Part shown: in pieces, positions 47,100 to 58,270 of the stretch
How the letters are laid out: every line of letters begins with the position of its first letter
Position numbering within the stretch: the stretch's first letter is position 1
Assembly (NCBI GenBank): GCA_903825645.1
Contig: CAIKBL010000040.1
Coordinates: 1-64,000 of the forward strand
Reading direction: 5' to 3'
Origin: an uncultured Pseudomonadota bacterium
GTDB taxonomy: Bacteria > Pseudomonadota > Gammaproteobacteria > Ga0077536
DNA length: 64,000 nucleotides
Notes under the pieces: generated by a model
Database searches by the model: none
What the model was told of the DNA's origin: nothing
Seen by the model: only the letters and a program-made list of their open reading frames with translations
Made by a program: the position numbers and the translations under genes

Positions 47100-47696
47100 A
47101 TGCCGCATAAGGTCGCCGTCATCACCGAAATCTTCCGCGCGAGTATCGCGCTCAAGTCGGCAAGTGTGACTGTCCTCAGCGAACCCATCGCCGAGGCCGC
47201 AGGTAAGCTGGTTGACTGTCTTCGACAAGGCCACAAGATCCTCTCTTGTGGTAATGGCGGCTCAGCAGCAGATGCACAGCATTTCTCTTCGGAAATGTTG
47301 AATCGCTTCGAGCGAGATCGGGAAGGCTTCGCGGCCATCGCGCTGACGACCGATGCTTCCACCCTGACCTCGATTGCCAACGATTATGATTTCTCGCAGG
47401 TGTTTTCCAAGCAAGTGAAGGCGCTGGGCCATGCGGGCGATATCCTGCTCGTGTTCTCGACCAGTGGCGCCTCACCGAACGTGGTAAAAGCCATCGAAGC
47501 CGCTCACGCACGCCTGATGCACGTCATACTGGTCACGGGGCGGGATGGTGGCCACGCCGCACGGGCCTTACGGGCTGGTGATGTTGAACTGCGGGTCCCG
47601 AGCAATACGACGGCCCGGATACAGGAGGTCCATCTGACCATCATCCACTGTTTGTGCGAATTAATTGACGACGAACTCATAGGGGACAAAACGTGA
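47100..47696 (+). CDS. diaA: DnaA initiator-associating protein DiaA / SIS-domain phosphoheptose isomerase-like
   Basis: A 198-residue SIS-domain protein. DiaA stabilises DnaA at the origin and is a close relative of GmhA sedoheptulose-7-phosphate isomerase. The SIS motifs [19 protein letters not shown] and [16 protein letters not shown] are clear, as is the late [14 protein letters not shown], which in GmhA includes metal ligands. The position between lpoA and dolP favours DiaA, but sequence alone does not exclude GmhA activity. It overlaps dolP by 4 bases. Confidence 0.85.
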   Translation: MPHKVAVITEIFRASIALKSASVTVLSEPIAEAAGKLVDCLRQGHKILSCGNGGSAADAQHFSSEMLNRFERDREGFAAIALTTDASTLTSIANDYDFSQVFSKQVKALGHAGDILLVFSTSGASPNVVKAIEAAHARLMHVILVTGRDGGHAARALRAGDVELRVPSNTTARIQEVHLTIIHCLCELIDDELIGDKT

Positions 47697-48304
47697 AAAA
47701 ATCGATGCAGGCATTGGTGATGGTCATGCTGCCATTGGGGATCGGAACATCGTTGTTGAGCGGCTGCGCACCCCTGCTTGCGGGCGGCGCAGTAACGGGT
47801 GCCGTGGTCTCGAATGATCGACGCACCGCCGGAACCGTCATGGAAGATTCGCGGATCGAGTCGAAGGCGAGTGACTTTTTTGGCGCGGATGCCCAATTGG
47901 GATCTGGTCAAAGCCATATTAATACGACCAGCTATAACCAAATGGTGCTCCTGACCGGAGAAGTCGCGACAGACGAGCTGCGCAAACGCGCTGAGGAGTA
48001 TGTCTCCCGAATCGCGAAGATACGCCATGTCTATAACGAGCTCACCGTAGGCCCGAACAGCGCCTCCAGTGCCCGCGCCAATGACTCGCTAATCACGACC
48101 AAGGTGAAAGGCAAACTCATCTCCATTCGGGAAGTTTCGTCGAGTGACGTCAAGGTCGTTACCGAAGCCGGCGTCGTGTACTTGATGGGCTTGTTCGAGA
48201 AATCGACTGGGGACGCTATTGCTGAGGCCGTGGCTTCCGTGGGCGGCATCGTCAAGGTCGTTAAGCTTTTCGAGGCCCAACCGCCGACGGCAACGGGCGG
48301 CTAA
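47693..48304 (+). CDS. dolP: Outer membrane BON-domain lipoprotein DolP
   Basis: A 203-residue lipoprotein, formerly YraP, that supports outer membrane integrity and BAM function. The signal peptide ends in lipobox LLSGC. Two BON domains follow, the first around [26 protein letters not shown], written here as separate stretches [15 protein letters not shown] and RKRAEEYV, the second around [13 protein letters not shown]. The GTG start has AGGGGAC upstream and overlaps diaA. Confidence 0.93.
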   Translation: MKKSMQALVMVMLPLGIGTSLLSGCAPLLAGGAVTGAVVSNDRRTAGTVMEDSRIESKASDFFGADAQLGSGQSHINTTSYNQMVLLTGEVATDELRKRAEEYVSRIAKIRHVYNELTVGPNSASSARANDSLITTKVKGKLISIREVSSSDVKVVTEAGVVYLMGLFEKSTGDAIAEAVASVGGIVKVVKLFEAQPPTATGG

Positions 48305-48331
48305 ACTTCGCTCATTACCCCGCGCGCCTGT

Positions 48332-48748
48332 TTACTTAACGATAGTCAGGCGCGGCGGCTTTTTAGCGGCAGGTTTTTTTTCAGCGTCGGGCTCGGCCTG
48401 TGCGGTCGTGAGCAAAGCCGTGCCCGTGGCCTCTGCCCCCGCCTCGTCCTCAAACGATAAGCCGTGCCCGTTTTCCTTGGCATAGATTGCGCGTACCGAT
48501 CCGAGCGGTACCGTAATTTCATAGGCCACACCACCGAAACGGGCGCCGAACATCACGAATTCGTTCCCCAATTGCAGTGACTTCACGGCTGAAGGCGCGA
48601 GATTCAACACGATCTTCCCATCCTGCACGAATTGGGTAGGCACTACGCAGACGGGATCGGCGGTATCGACCAGCAAATAGGGCGTCAGCGCGTTATCGAC
48701 GATCCAATCGTAGAGCGCGCGGATGAAATAGGGTTTGGTCGATGACAT
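48332..48748 (-). CDS. sspB: ClpXP specificity-enhancing factor SspB
   Basis: An adaptor that delivers ssrA-tagged proteins to ClpXP. It has 138 residues. The N-terminal substrate-binding domain starts SSTKPYFIRALYDWIVDN. An Ala/Lys-rich linker leads to the C-terminal ClpX-binding tail PRLTIVK. It follows sspA by 61 nt and is convergent with dolP. Confidence 0.95.
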   Translation of the reverse strand: MSSTKPYFIRALYDWIVDNALTPYLLVDTADPVCVVPTQFVQDGKIVLNLAPSAVKSLQLGNEFVMFGARFGGVAYEITVPLGSVRAIYAKENGHGLSFEDEAGAEATGTALLTTAQAEPDAEKKPAAKKPPRLTIVK

Positions 48749-48809
48749 GGAAGGGGTGGCCGTATCTGTACTGTAAGGTTTGGCAATTAAATAAGGCTAC
48801 GCACGCGTC

Positions 48810-49436
48810 TCAGTGATGGATGCCTCGTTCGAACGGCGAAAGACTCGATTTGAACGCCGCCCGCCCGAAGAAGGTCTCTGCGTATTTGAGTAAAGGCTTC
48901 GCCTGGACGGGAAGCTTTATGCCGTAATGACCGAGTCGCCAGAGCAGCGGCGCAAGGCAGCAGTCTGTTAGCGTAAACTCATCGGACAGAAAATACGCAT
49001 AACGCGCAAAAGCCGGCGCAATGGCGAGAAGGTTGTCGCGCATCGCATTCCTGCTCGCCGCAGCTGCCGCCGTCCCCAATGCTTCGAAGTTCCCGATTTG
49101 ATGATACAGATCCCGCATGATCCGATAACGAATTTGTCGATTGTTTGCGCGCGACACGGGATCTACCGGCATGAGGGGCGGATGTGGATACCGCTCATCG
49201 AGATATTCCAGCATGATCTGCGGATCGTAGATGACCAGTTCGCGATCGATCAGCGTCAGCAGATTGTGATATGGATTCAGATCGTTCAAATCTTCGGGTT
49301 TAGTCTCGTGGGTGATGAATTTGATATCAACATTGATATCTTTCTCTGCCAGCACAAGCCTGACGACATGACCGACAGGATCGTGCCCCTCAGCATAGAG
49401 CGTCATCAGCGAACGTCGGTTAACGACAGCGGTCAT
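48810..49436 (-). CDS. sspA: Stringent starvation protein A
   Basis: A glutathione-transferase-fold protein that binds RNA polymerase and regulates gene expression under starvation and acid stress. It has 208 residues from ATG 49436. SLMTLYAEGHDPVGHVVRLVLAEK lies at the N-terminus as SLMTLYAEGHDPVGH, and ESRTI-type active residues for glutathione are absent, as expected. The gene starts 1 base after the petC stop, a common linkage of petABC with sspAB. The open frame continues 34 codons upstream through petC and is not used. Confidence 0.94.
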   Translation of the reverse strand: MTAVVNRRSLMTLYAEGHDPVGHVVRLVLAEKDINVDIKFITHETKPEDLNDLNPYHNLLTLIDRELVIYDPQIMLEYLDERYPHPPLMPVDPVSRANNRQIRYRIMRDLYHQIGNFEALGTAAAAASRNAMRDNLLAIAPAFARYAYFLSDEFTLTDCCLAPLLWRLGHYGIKLPVQAKPLLKYAETFFGRAAFKSSLSPFERGIHH

Positions 49437-49437
49437 A

Positions 49438-50190
49438 TCAGTGGACGTCTTTCCAGTATTCGCGTTTGACGAGATAGGCCGCAACCAGCAGAACCGATAG
49501 GAACAGCAGCACCGCGACACCCAACCGGTAACGAACAAGCTTTGCAGGCTCGCCCAAGTAGACCAGGAACGACACCAAATTACGTAAAGATTTTTTGAAT
49601 TCGACCTCGGTCATCTTGCCTGGCTTGTCGGTCTCAAGCCCTTCAAGTACTTGCACAGACTTGCCGGTCGTCTCATCTTTCTCCGTGCCGTAAACAGGCC
49701 GCTGAATGCCCTGCAGCTCCCACAAAACATGCGGCATGGCGACATTGGGCAGATAAGCGTTATTGACCCCGGTAGGCCGGGTCGGATCGGCATAGAAACC
49801 CTGTAGAAAACTGTACAGCCAATCATCACCCCGGGATCGCGCGATGACGGACAAATCGGGCGGACGAATCCCGAACCAAGCTTCCGCATCCGCGCCCTGC
49901 ATGGCGACCGTCATGGTTTCCCCGATTTTCTCGGTGGTAAACATGAGATTCGCCTTCATCTTGCTCTCAGGGATCCCCAAATCGGCTGCGGCGCGGTTAT
50001 ACCGCATCATCGAAGCCGAATGGCAGCTGACGCAATAGTTGAGAAATAACCGAGCACCGTTCTGCAAACCCACCCGATCATTCAGATCGACATTCGCATT
50101 CTGCAGCTTCGGGCCTTCTTCAGATTCAGCGAGCACCCATGACGGGGCCATAAAACCGATCAATATAGCGAGGATAAGGCGGCGCATCAC
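49438..50190 (-). CDS. petC: Cytochrome c1 of the bc1 complex
   Basis: A membrane-anchored c-type cytochrome that passes electrons from the Rieske protein to soluble cytochrome c. It has 250 residues. A signal peptide (MMRRLILAILIGFMAPSWVLA) in two parts, MMRRLILAIL and IGFMAPSWVLA, is followed by the haem site CVSCH, a later methionine region and a C-terminal transmembrane anchor (about 222-242). It overlaps petB by 4 bases. Confidence 0.96.
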   Translation of the reverse strand: MMRRLILAILIGFMAPSWVLAESEEGPKLQNANVDLNDRVGLQNGARLFLNYCVSCHSASMMRYNRAAADLGIPESKMKANLMFTTEKIGETMTVAMQGADAEAWFGIRPPDLSVIARSRGDDWLYSFLQGFYADPTRPTGVNNAYLPNVAMPHVLWELQGIQRPVYGTEKDETTGKSVQVLEGLETDKPGKMTEVEFKKSLRNLVSFLVYLGEPAKLVRYRLGVAVLLFLSVLLVAAYLVKREYWKDVH

Positions 50191-51440
50191 ATTGTCACCC
50201 TGTCAGGTACTGGACTAGTCTTGTCGAGCTTGGTGTAAATCGGCATCAACAAAAAGAACAAGAAGTAGATGACCGTGCACGCCTGTGCGACCATCGTGCG
50301 CGCCGGTGTAGGCGGCTGCACGCCGAGATACCCAAGGATCAGGAACGCCACGACGAAGATGGCGAGTGCCGTCTTGTAAAGTTTTCCCCGATAGCGGATC
50401 GATTTAACCGGACTGCGATCCAGCCACGGCAGCAGAAACAGGATCATCACCCCAAGGCCCATGAACACCACACCCCACAGCTTCGCATCAAGCCACAGAA
50501 AATTAATGGTATTCGCCCGGAGAATTGAGTAGAACGGCGTGAAATACCACACCGGCGCGATATGCAGCGGGGTTTTCATCGGATCTGCTGGAATGAAGTT
50601 ATTCGCCTCTAGGAAGTAGCCCCCCATCTCGGGTGCGAAAAACACCACCATCGAAAATAACATCAGAAATACCACGACGCCCACCGAGTCTTTCACCGTG
50701 TAATAAGGGTGAAAGGGGATCCCATCCAGCGGGTGGCCATCGGGGCCCTTGAGTTTCTTGATTTCAACGCCGTCTGGATTGTTCGATCCGACCTCATGAA
50801 GCGCGATGATGTGTAACACCACAAGGCCGGCAATGGCGAACGGCAAGGCAATCACGTGCAAAGAGAAAAAGCGATTTAACGTGATATCCGAAACCACGAA
50901 GTCTCCGCGGATCATCGTCGAGAGTGCATCACCGATAACCGGGATCGCGCCAAACAACGAAATAATAACCTGTGCCCCCCAGAACGACATTTGACCCCAA
51001 GGCAGCAAATATCCCATGAAGGCCTCAGCCATCAGGCTGAGGTAGAGGAGCATGCCAAGGATCCAGAGCAGTTCACGGGGTTTCTTGAAAGATCCGTAGA
51101 GCAACGCCCGGAACATATGGAGGTAGATCACGATGAAAAATGCCGACGCACCCGTCGAGTGCATATAGCGAATCAACCAGCCCCAATCCACATCCCGCAT
51201 GATGTATTCGACCGAAGCGAAAGCGAAATCAGCATCCGGCTTGTAATTCATAACGAGCCAGATTCCGGTCACGATCTGGATCACGAAGGCCACCAGGGAC
51301 AGGACCCCGAAGTAGTACCAGAAATTGAAATTCTTTGGCGCGTAGTAACGCGCCATGTGATCGTTCCACAACTGCATAAGTGGGAAACGATCGTCCACCC
51401 AGTCTCGCAACCCCGTGAGTTGGCGCACAATCGCGTTCAT
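50187..51440 (-). CDS. petB: Cytochrome b of the bc1 complex
   Basis: The membrane subunit carrying two b haems and both quinone sites. It has 417 residues and eight transmembrane helices. Haem-ligand histidines appear in RYMHSTGASAFFIVIYLHMFR and FSLHVIALPFAIAGLVVLH, each written here only in part: RYMHSTGAS and SLHVIALP. The quinol-site motif PEW-equivalent region is PVWYFTPFYSILRA. It is coupled to petA and petC. Confidence 0.97.
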   Translation of the reverse strand: MNAIVRQLTGLRDWVDDRFPLMQLWNDHMARYYAPKNFNFWYYFGVLSLVAFVIQIVTGIWLVMNYKPDADFAFASVEYIMRDVDWGWLIRYMHSTGASAFFIVIYLHMFRALLYGSFKKPRELLWILGMLLYLSLMAEAFMGYLLPWGQMSFWGAQVIISLFGAIPVIGDALSTMIRGDFVVSDITLNRFFSLHVIALPFAIAGLVVLHIIALHEVGSNNPDGVEIKKLKGPDGHPLDGIPFHPYYTVKDSVGVVVFLMLFSMVVFFAPEMGGYFLEANNFIPADPMKTPLHIAPVWYFTPFYSILRANTINFLWLDAKLWGVVFMGLGVMILFLLPWLDRSPVKSIRYRGKLYKTALAIFVVAFLILGYLGVQPPTPARTMVAQACTVIYFLFFLLMPIYTKLDKTSPVPDRVTM

Positions 51441-52036
51441 GCTGGGTTCTCCTTGTCCACCCCGATCACTAACCGGGTCTCGCTGACAAATTCATAGGGC
51501 GGCACGACGAGGTTCGCCGGTGCCGGCACTCCGATGTATACACGCCCCGCAAGGTCAAACTTGGAGCCGTGACAGGGACAGAAGAAACCACCGTTCCAGG
51601 GGTTTCCCATGCCTGCAGCGCCCATTTCGGGCACAAAGCCAGGCGAGCAACCCAAGTGCGTACAGACGCCCACCAAGACTAGGTACTCCGGCTTCTCGGA
51701 GCGCCACACATTTTTGGCGTAAAGCGGCTGTGCTGAGTTCGTGGAATCGGGATCCCGGAGGACACCGGCCGAAAAAGACTTCAGCCCATCAATCATCGCG
51801 GGCGTGCGACGAACGATCCACACCGGTTTGCCGCGCCATTTCTGGATCATGCGCTGACCGGGTTCAAGCTTACTGATATCCACTTCGACGGGCGCACCAA
51901 TCGCCTTTGCGCGCGCGCTGGGCTGAAATGAAGCGATGAATGGCACGGCTGCAAAGCCCGCGCCGATGCCCCCGATTACAGTCGCCGTACCTGTAAGGAA
52001 CCGGCGCCTGCGGGTATCGACGGTGTTATCTGTCAT
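51437..52036 (-). CDS. petA: Rieske iron-sulfur protein of the bc1 complex
   Basis: The [2Fe-2S] subunit that takes electrons from quinol. It has 199 residues from ATG 52036. It carries a Tat-type N-terminus (RRRRFLTGTATV) and a transmembrane anchor. The cluster ligands lie in CTHLGC and CPCHGSKF. GGGAG lies about 11 nt upstream. The open frame continues 32 codons further up without similarity. It heads petABC-sspAB. Confidence 0.97.
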   Translation of the reverse strand: MTDNTVDTRRRRFLTGTATVIGGIGAGFAAVPFIASFQPSARAKAIGAPVEVDISKLEPGQRMIQKWRGKPVWIVRRTPAMIDGLKSFSAGVLRDPDSTNSAQPLYAKNVWRSEKPEYLVLVGVCTHLGCSPGFVPEMGAAGMGNPWNGGFFCPCHGSKFDLAGRVYIGVPAPANLVVPPYEFVSETRLVIGVDKENPA

Positions 52037-52145
52037 GTCGTCAGGATCTCCCACATATTCCGCAATATCCGCGTGACCTCCGCGGCAGCCCGGGTCATCG
52101 CCCGGAGGCCCGACGCTGGTCACGCTGCCCACATTCGTTCCCAGT

Positions 52146-52160
52146 TCTTGTCGGACAAGA
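52146..52160. promoter_or_regulatory. Palindrome in the petA leader
   Basis: TCTTGTC-G-GACAAGA is a perfect 7-bp inverted repeat with a 1-base centre. It lies about 30-45 bases downstream of the predicted petA transcription start. It looks like a dimeric regulator site, but I cannot name the regulator. Confidence 0.4.
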
Positions 52161-52198
52161 CAATGGGGACATCATGAATGCGCTCTCGCACTGGCGCG

Positions 52199-52207
52199 AG
52201 TATAGCA
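52199..52207 (-). promoter_or_regulatory. Likely extended -10 promoter for petABC
   Basis: The minus strand reads TGCTATACT, an extended -10 (TG, one base, TATACT, 5 of 6). The -35 is weak, as usual for extended -10 promoters. The start near 52192 gives a leader of about 156 nt. The 280-base gap 52037-52316 holds no gene. Confidence 0.45.
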
Positions 52208-52316
52208 TCAAAAAAGCGCTATCGGATTCATGCGCACCCCAGATAGCCACGTCCCTCGAAGTCTCTGCCTCTGTTCTTTTCGAACGGCCCAGAGCTTGCT
52301 TTCCGACTCGCGTCGC

Positions 52317-53621
52317 TCAGTGCTCCTCGAGGCGCATCTCCGCCGAACGCGCATGCGCGGAAAGACCTTCACCGTGCGCGAGGATAGCGGCGACCGGCGC
52401 AAGCACGGCGGCGCTCCGCGCCGTACAACCAATCAGGGACGTTCGTTTCTGGAAATCATAAACGCCCAGAGGCGACGAGAAGCGCGCCGTACCTGCCGTC
52501 GGCAACACGTGATTGGGGCCTGCACAATAATCCCCAAAGGATTCGGGCGTGTGACGCCCCAAAAAAACCGCCCCAGCATGCCGGATATGGCTCAACATGG
52601 CTTCCGGATCAGCCACCGAAAGTTCGAGATGCTCGGGTGCGATCTGATTGGCGAGTATGGCGGCTTCATCGAGGTCACGCACTTTGATCAACGCACCTCG
52701 ACCGGCCAATGCCTGTCCGATAATGGGGTTGCGCGGCATCTCCGGCAGCAACCGCCGAATACTGTCTTCTACCGCCTGCAGGAACGCCTCGTCCGGGCTA
52801 AGCAGGATGGCCTGTGCCTCTTCGTCATGCTCCGCCTGTGAAAAAAGATCCATGGCAATCCAATCCGGATCCGTCAATCCATCACAAATAATCAAGATTT
52901 CGGACGGGCCGGCGATCATGTCTATCCCAACCTTGCCAAAGACAAGCGCTTTAGCGGCTGCCACATAGCTGTTGCCCGGACCGACAATCTTGTCCACTGC
53001 CGGAATCGTCGCGGTGCCATAAGCAAGCGCGGCTACCGCCTGCGCGCCACCCACCGAAAAGAGGCGATCGACCCCGGCAATCGCGGCCGCCGCGAGTACA
53101 ATTGGTTGCACTTCTCCGTGCGGGGCAGGCACCACCATCACCACTTCGCGTACGCCAGCCACTTTCGCCGGCAATACATTCATCAGGACCGACGAAGGAT
53201 AGCTTGCCTTGCCACCGGGCACATACACGCCAGCCCGATCTAGGGCGGACAATTGCTGACCGAGCACCGTGCCGTGCGCATCGGTGTAGCGCCAAGACTC
53301 TTGTTTTTGGCGCCCGTGATAATCAGTGATGCGCACAGCGGCTTCGGATAGCGCGCGCGCAATCTGTGGCTCAATACGATTGGGGTAGTCTGCAAAGTTG
53401 GTAATTTCAAGCTCGGCCGCGCGCGTCACGTTACGCCCGTCGAAACGATTCGTGTATTCAATCAAGGCCACATCACCGCGCACCCGCACATCCGAAACGA
53501 TCTCGTGAACGGCTTGACGTACGCCATTATCGCGCCCGTCGTCGACGGCGAGAAGCGCTGTCATAGCCGCCGCAAAGTCAGCGTGCCGCGAATCCAGCCG
53601 ATGGATCAACCGTAGGGTCAT
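52317..53621 (-). CDS. hisD: Histidinol dehydrogenase
   Basis: Catalyses the last two oxidations of histidine synthesis, histidinol to histidine, with NAD+ and zinc. It has 434 residues. The zinc-site and catalytic motifs are [22 protein letters not shown] and [16 protein letters not shown]. It starts directly after the hisG stop (TAA then ATG). hisC and the rest of the pathway do not follow. Confidence 0.97.
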   Translation of the reverse strand: MTLRLIHRLDSRHADFAAAMTALLAVDDGRDNGVRQAVHEIVSDVRVRGDVALIEYTNRFDGRNVTRAAELEITNFADYPNRIEPQIARALSEAAVRITDYHGRQKQESWRYTDAHGTVLGQQLSALDRAGVYVPGGKASYPSSVLMNVLPAKVAGVREVVMVVPAPHGEVQPIVLAAAAIAGVDRLFSVGGAQAVAALAYGTATIPAVDKIVGPGNSYVAAAKALVFGKVGIDMIAGPSEILIICDGLTDPDWIAMDLFSQAEHDEEAQAILLSPDEAFLQAVEDSIRRLLPEMPRNPIIGQALAGRGALIKVRDLDEAAILANQIAPEHLELSVADPEAMLSHIRHAGAVFLGRHTPESFGDYCAGPNHVLPTAGTARFSSPLGVYDFQKRTSLIGCTARSAAVLAPVAAILAHGEGLSAHARSAEMRLEEH

Positions 53622-54269
53622 TTAGGCCGGGCCATTCGCCGCGCGTTCAAGCTGCTGAAGTAAGTCAACCGTCACCGCATGCTTGGTCTTCATCGTCGCC
53701 TTGTTGACGATGACCCGTGCCGTAATCGCACAAATCTGCTCAACTTCCAGCAGTCCATTGGCACGTAACGTGTTACCGGTATCGACTAAATCAACGATGC
53801 AATCGGCAAGCCCGACGAGCGGCGCAAGCTCCATCGAACCGTACAGCTTGATGATTTCAGTCTGCAGCCCTTTCTGGGCGAAATGCTTGCGCGTCACGGC
53901 AGCGTACTTGGTCGCGACCCGCAGCCTTGGCAAAGCGGCAAACCCAGGATCCTGGCTCGCCACTGCCAACCGGCACGGCGCGATCCGCAAGTCGAGGGGT
54001 TCGTAGAATCCATCGCCCTCATATTCGAGGAGTGTGTCCTTACCGACAATGCCGAGATCGGCCCCGCCGTACTCGACGTAAGTCGGAACATCGGAGGCGC
54101 GAACAATCACCATCCGAACAAATGCGTTTGAGGTCGGAATAATTAATCGACGGGTACGATCCAGATCTTCGCCCGGGACGATACCCGCTGCCGCGAGGAG
54201 CGGTATCGCTTCCTTGAGGATCCGACCCTTGGCGATCGCCAGTGTCAACTGCCGAGGTTCATTCGTCAT
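53622..54269 (-). CDS. hisG: ATP phosphoribosyltransferase, short form
   Basis: The first enzyme of histidine synthesis, joining ATP and PRPP. It has 215 residues from ATG 54269. A TTG at 54284 could add five residues. [18 protein letters not shown] starts the catalytic domain, and [14 protein letters not shown] is the PRPP site. The length is that of the short form HisG(S), which lacks the C-terminal regulatory domain and in known cases needs HisZ. No hisZ lies in the window. It follows murA by 11 nt. Confidence 0.95.
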   Translation of the reverse strand: MTNEPRQLTLAIAKGRILKEAIPLLAAAGIVPGEDLDRTRRLIIPTSNAFVRMVIVRASDVPTYVEYGGADLGIVGKDTLLEYEGDGFYEPLDLRIAPCRLAVASQDPGFAALPRLRVATKYAAVTRKHFAQKGLQTEIIKLYGSMELAPLVGLADCIVDLVDTGNTLRANGLLEVEQICAITARVIVNKATMKTKHAVTVDLLQQLERAANGPA

Positions 54270-54280
54270 CAACGCGGGAC

Positions 54281-55811
<1,531 letters not shown>

Positions 55812-55833
55812 GGTATTCGAGTCGCCTTGGGGG

Positions 55834-56451
55834 TTATTTGCCGATTTCCTGATTCTTCGTCGCGAGGGTCGCCAAGAGCTTGTCAACGCCGCCTTGTTTC
55901 AGGACAGGTAAAAAGGACGAACGATACGTTTTAGCAAGGCTGATGCCATCGACCGAGAAGTCGAATACTTTCCACGTGCCGGCGTCGCCATGCAGGCGGT
56001 AGGTCACGGGCATGACGTCACCGCCCGGTTGCTTAATGTTCTGCTTCACAGAAGCCATTTTGGCGCTCGTCGACTGCGCCGCGGGTTGTTCCGGATAGTC
56101 GATCGCCTGATTCGAATACTCGAGCAGGGCCATCGCGTAGGTCCGGACCAGCAACGTACGAAACGATTGCACAAACGCCGCCTGTTGCGCGGGCGTGCAC
56201 GCTTGCCAGCGCTCACCAAGCACAAACTGCGCCATCAGATTGAAGTCGAAATGCGGGAAGATAAGAGCAGCGACCAAGTCGTACATCTTCGCTGGGTTCT
56301 TTTGCAGGGACTCCTTCTCGCCCTTGACCCGGGTCATCACCTCGTCCGTCGTGTTTTTTACCGTCTCAAGAGGCGACTCCAATGCCCATGCGGAGCCCGT
56401 CAGCAACACCACTGCCAGTAAAGCTGCCGTCATTGGGAAAAATCGCTTCAT
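55834..56451 (-). CDS. mlaC: Phospholipid-binding protein MlaC
   Basis: A periplasmic carrier that moves phospholipids between the MlaA complex in the outer membrane and the MlaFEDB transporter. It has 205 residues from ATG 56451, with GAGGAG about 8 nt upstream. The signal peptide MKRFFPMTAALLAVVLLTGS ends near SAWA. The mature part has the Ttg2D/MlaC features ALIFPHFDFNLMAQFVLGE and LVRTYAMALLEYS. mlaF, mlaE, mlaD and mlaB, which usually precede it, are not here. Confidence 0.92.
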   Translation of the reverse strand: MKRFFPMTAALLAVVLLTGSAWALESPLETVKNTTDEVMTRVKGEKESLQKNPAKMYDLVAALIFPHFDFNLMAQFVLGERWQACTPAQQAAFVQSFRTLLVRTYAMALLEYSNQAIDYPEQPAAQSTSAKMASVKQNIKQPGGDVMPVTYRLHGDAGTWKVFDFSVDGISLAKTYRSSFLPVLKQGGVDKLLATLATKNQEIGK

Positions 56452-56545
56452 AGCAAGACTCCTCTTCACCCTTTGGGGAACTTGATCCAAAAATCTGAAA
56501 AAATTGACAGGAAGGCCAATCGCCCGTCCGTGCTGGAGGGGCGAT

Positions 56546-56554
56546 AATCTAGCA
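56546..56554 (-). promoter_or_regulatory. Possible extended -10 promoter for mlaC
   Basis: The minus strand reads TGCTAGATT (TG, one base, TAGATT) about 95 bases before mlaC, in the 161-base gap after gloA. It would drive mlaC-ibaG-murA-hisGD. Confidence 0.35.
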
Positions 56555-56610
56555 CAAAGACCGCTTTTTCGCCGTAAAGCAATCGTCTGGCGCCACGAAA
56601 TCGCCGGCAT

Positions 56611-56628
56611 ACCTAACCTGGGTTAGGT
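56611..56628. other. Palindrome over the gloA stop codon
   Basis: ACCTAACC-TG-GGTTAGGT is a perfect 8-bp inverted repeat that includes the gloA stop at 56613-56615. There is no T-run, so it is a weak terminator candidate at best. Confidence 0.35.
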
Positions 56629-57008
56629 TCATCCTGCAAGATCTCGATCTTGTACCCATCCGGATCTTCCACAAAGGCGAGGACGGTCTTCCCCCCTTTC
56701 ATGGGGCCCGCTTCACGGATGATTTTGCCGCCGCGCGTGCGAATCGCCTCGCAGGTCGCGTAGACGTCTTCTACCCCGAGCGCAATGTGGCCATACGCCG
56801 TGCCCATTTCGTACTGATCGGTATCCCAATTATGCGTGAGCTCCACTACTGTCGAGTCGCGCTCATCGCCATAGCCTATGAACGCGAGCGTAAAGCGCCC
56901 CTCGGCGTAGTCCTTGCGCCGAATCAGCTTCATGCCGAGGACTTCACAATAAAATTGCAATGCCCGGTCCAAATTCGTGACACGCAGCATCGTGTGCATC
57001 AGTCGCAT
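56613..57008 (-). CDS. gloA: Lactoylglutathione lyase (glyoxalase I)
   Basis: Converts the methylglyoxal-glutathione adduct to S-lactoylglutathione. It has 131 residues from ATG 57008 (MRLMHTMLRVTNLDRALQFY). Metal ligands are visible in LMHTMLRV, TVVELTHNW, AYGHIALGV and GYKIEIL. The length and the Ni-type GloA pattern match E. coli. AAGGAAC lies upstream. A run of 9 C on the coding strand (57030-57038) precedes it. Confidence 0.96.
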   Translation of the reverse strand: MRLMHTMLRVTNLDRALQFYCEVLGMKLIRRKDYAEGRFTLAFIGYGDERDSTVVELTHNWDTDQYEMGTAYGHIALGVEDVYATCEAIRTRGGKIIREAGPMKGGKTVLAFVEDPDGYKIEILQDEPNPG

Positions 57009-57064
57009 GGGTATGTTCCTTTTTGAGTTGGGGGGGGGATCCTGCCGACAATACGGCTCACTGT

Positions 57065-58258
57065 TCAAGGCGCGACTTCAATCGTCAGCGCATCGGCTAC
57101 CCGGCGTGCCTTCGCCCGAGCAGCGTCGATCGTTTCCGCACGTGCGAGGGCCACAGCGAGCCGCCGTTTTCCCTCCACCGATGGTTTTCCGAATAGCCGC
57201 AAGCCCGTCTCAGGTTCCGCAAGGGCGGCCGCGGTTCCAGCATATGTAATGGTCTTTCCCTCCCCGCTGGCAAGGACGGCGACCGATGCCGCCGGTCCAT
57301 ATTGCGCGATATCGGGGATGGGTAATCCAAGAACTGCCCGGACGTGTAAGGCGAACTCCGAATGGTTCTGTGAGATCAACGTCACCATGCCAGTATCGTG
57401 CGGCCGCGGTGAGACTTCGCTGAATAACACTTCGTCCCCGCGCACAAACAACTCCACGCCGAATAGTCCATAGCCACCGAGGACCTCGGTCACTTGGCGC
57501 GCTATCGCCTCGCTGCGCGTCTGCGCGAGCGTGCTCATCGGTTGCGGCTGCCAGGACTCGCGGTAATCGCCGTCAATCTGCAAATGTCCGATCGGGGCGC
57601 AGAAGCTTGTGCCTTGGGCATGTCGCACGGTGAGCAGCGTAATCTCATAATCAAACTCGACGAAACCTTCCACGATCACGCGGCCCGAGCCGGCTCGGCC
57701 ACCCGTCATGGCCGCCTGCCACGCCGCTGACGCCGCAGCAGGCTCCCGAATCAGCGTCTGTCCCTTACCGGATGAGCTCATCACAGGCTTGATCACACAC
57801 GGCGTTCCCAGCGCGGCGACGGCCGCAAGACACTCTGTTTCCGTACCGGCAAAACGGTAAGGCGAGGTGGGGATCCCTAACTCCTCTGCGGCCAAGCGGC
57901 GGATCCCCTCCCGATCCATCGTAAGGAGAACGGCTCGCGCCGTCGGCATCACCCGAAACTGTTGGGCCTCAAGGGCCACCAACCGGTCCGTCGCGATCGC
58001 TTCCACCTCTGGCAGGATGAAGTGAGGTTGCTCCTGGCGGATTACAGCCTCGAGTGCATCGCCGTCCAGCATATTGATGACGTGTGCACGATGAGCGACC
58101 TGCATGGCAGGGGCATTGGCGTAGCGGTCAACGGCGATGACCTCAATACCTAGACGCTGTGCTTCGATGGCGACTTCTTTACCGAGTTCCCCCGCGCCAA
58201 GCAGCATCAGGCGGGTCGCGTTGCGGTGTCCGGGAGTTCCGATAATCAATGTTTTCAT
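57065..58258 (-). CDS. purT: Formate-dependent GAR transformylase PurT
   Basis: An ATP-grasp enzyme that formylates phosphoribosyl glycinamide with formate in purine synthesis, an alternative to PurN. It has 397 residues. [20 protein letters not shown] is the N-terminal motif. [15 protein letters not shown] is the ATP loop and [18 protein letters not shown] the metal-site segment. It starts 12 nt after pdxB. Confidence 0.96.
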   Translation of the reverse strand: MKTLIIGTPGHRNATRLMLLGAGELGKEVAIEAQRLGIEVIAVDRYANAPAMQVAHRAHVINMLDGDALEAVIRQEQPHFILPEVEAIATDRLVALEAQQFRVMPTARAVLLTMDREGIRRLAAEELGIPTSPYRFAGTETECLAAVAALGTPCVIKPVMSSSGKGQTLIREPAAASAAWQAAMTGGRAGSGRVIVEGFVEFDYEITLLTVRHAQGTSFCAPIGHLQIDGDYRESWQPQPMSTLAQTRSEAIARQVTEVLGGYGLFGVELFVRGDEVLFSEVSPRPHDTGMVTLISQNHSEFALHVRAVLGLPIPDIAQYGPAASVAVLASGEGKTITYAGTAAALAEPETGLRLFGKPSVEGKRRLAVALARAETIDAARAKARRVADALTIEVAP

Positions 58259-58270
58259 GGCGTCCTTCTA

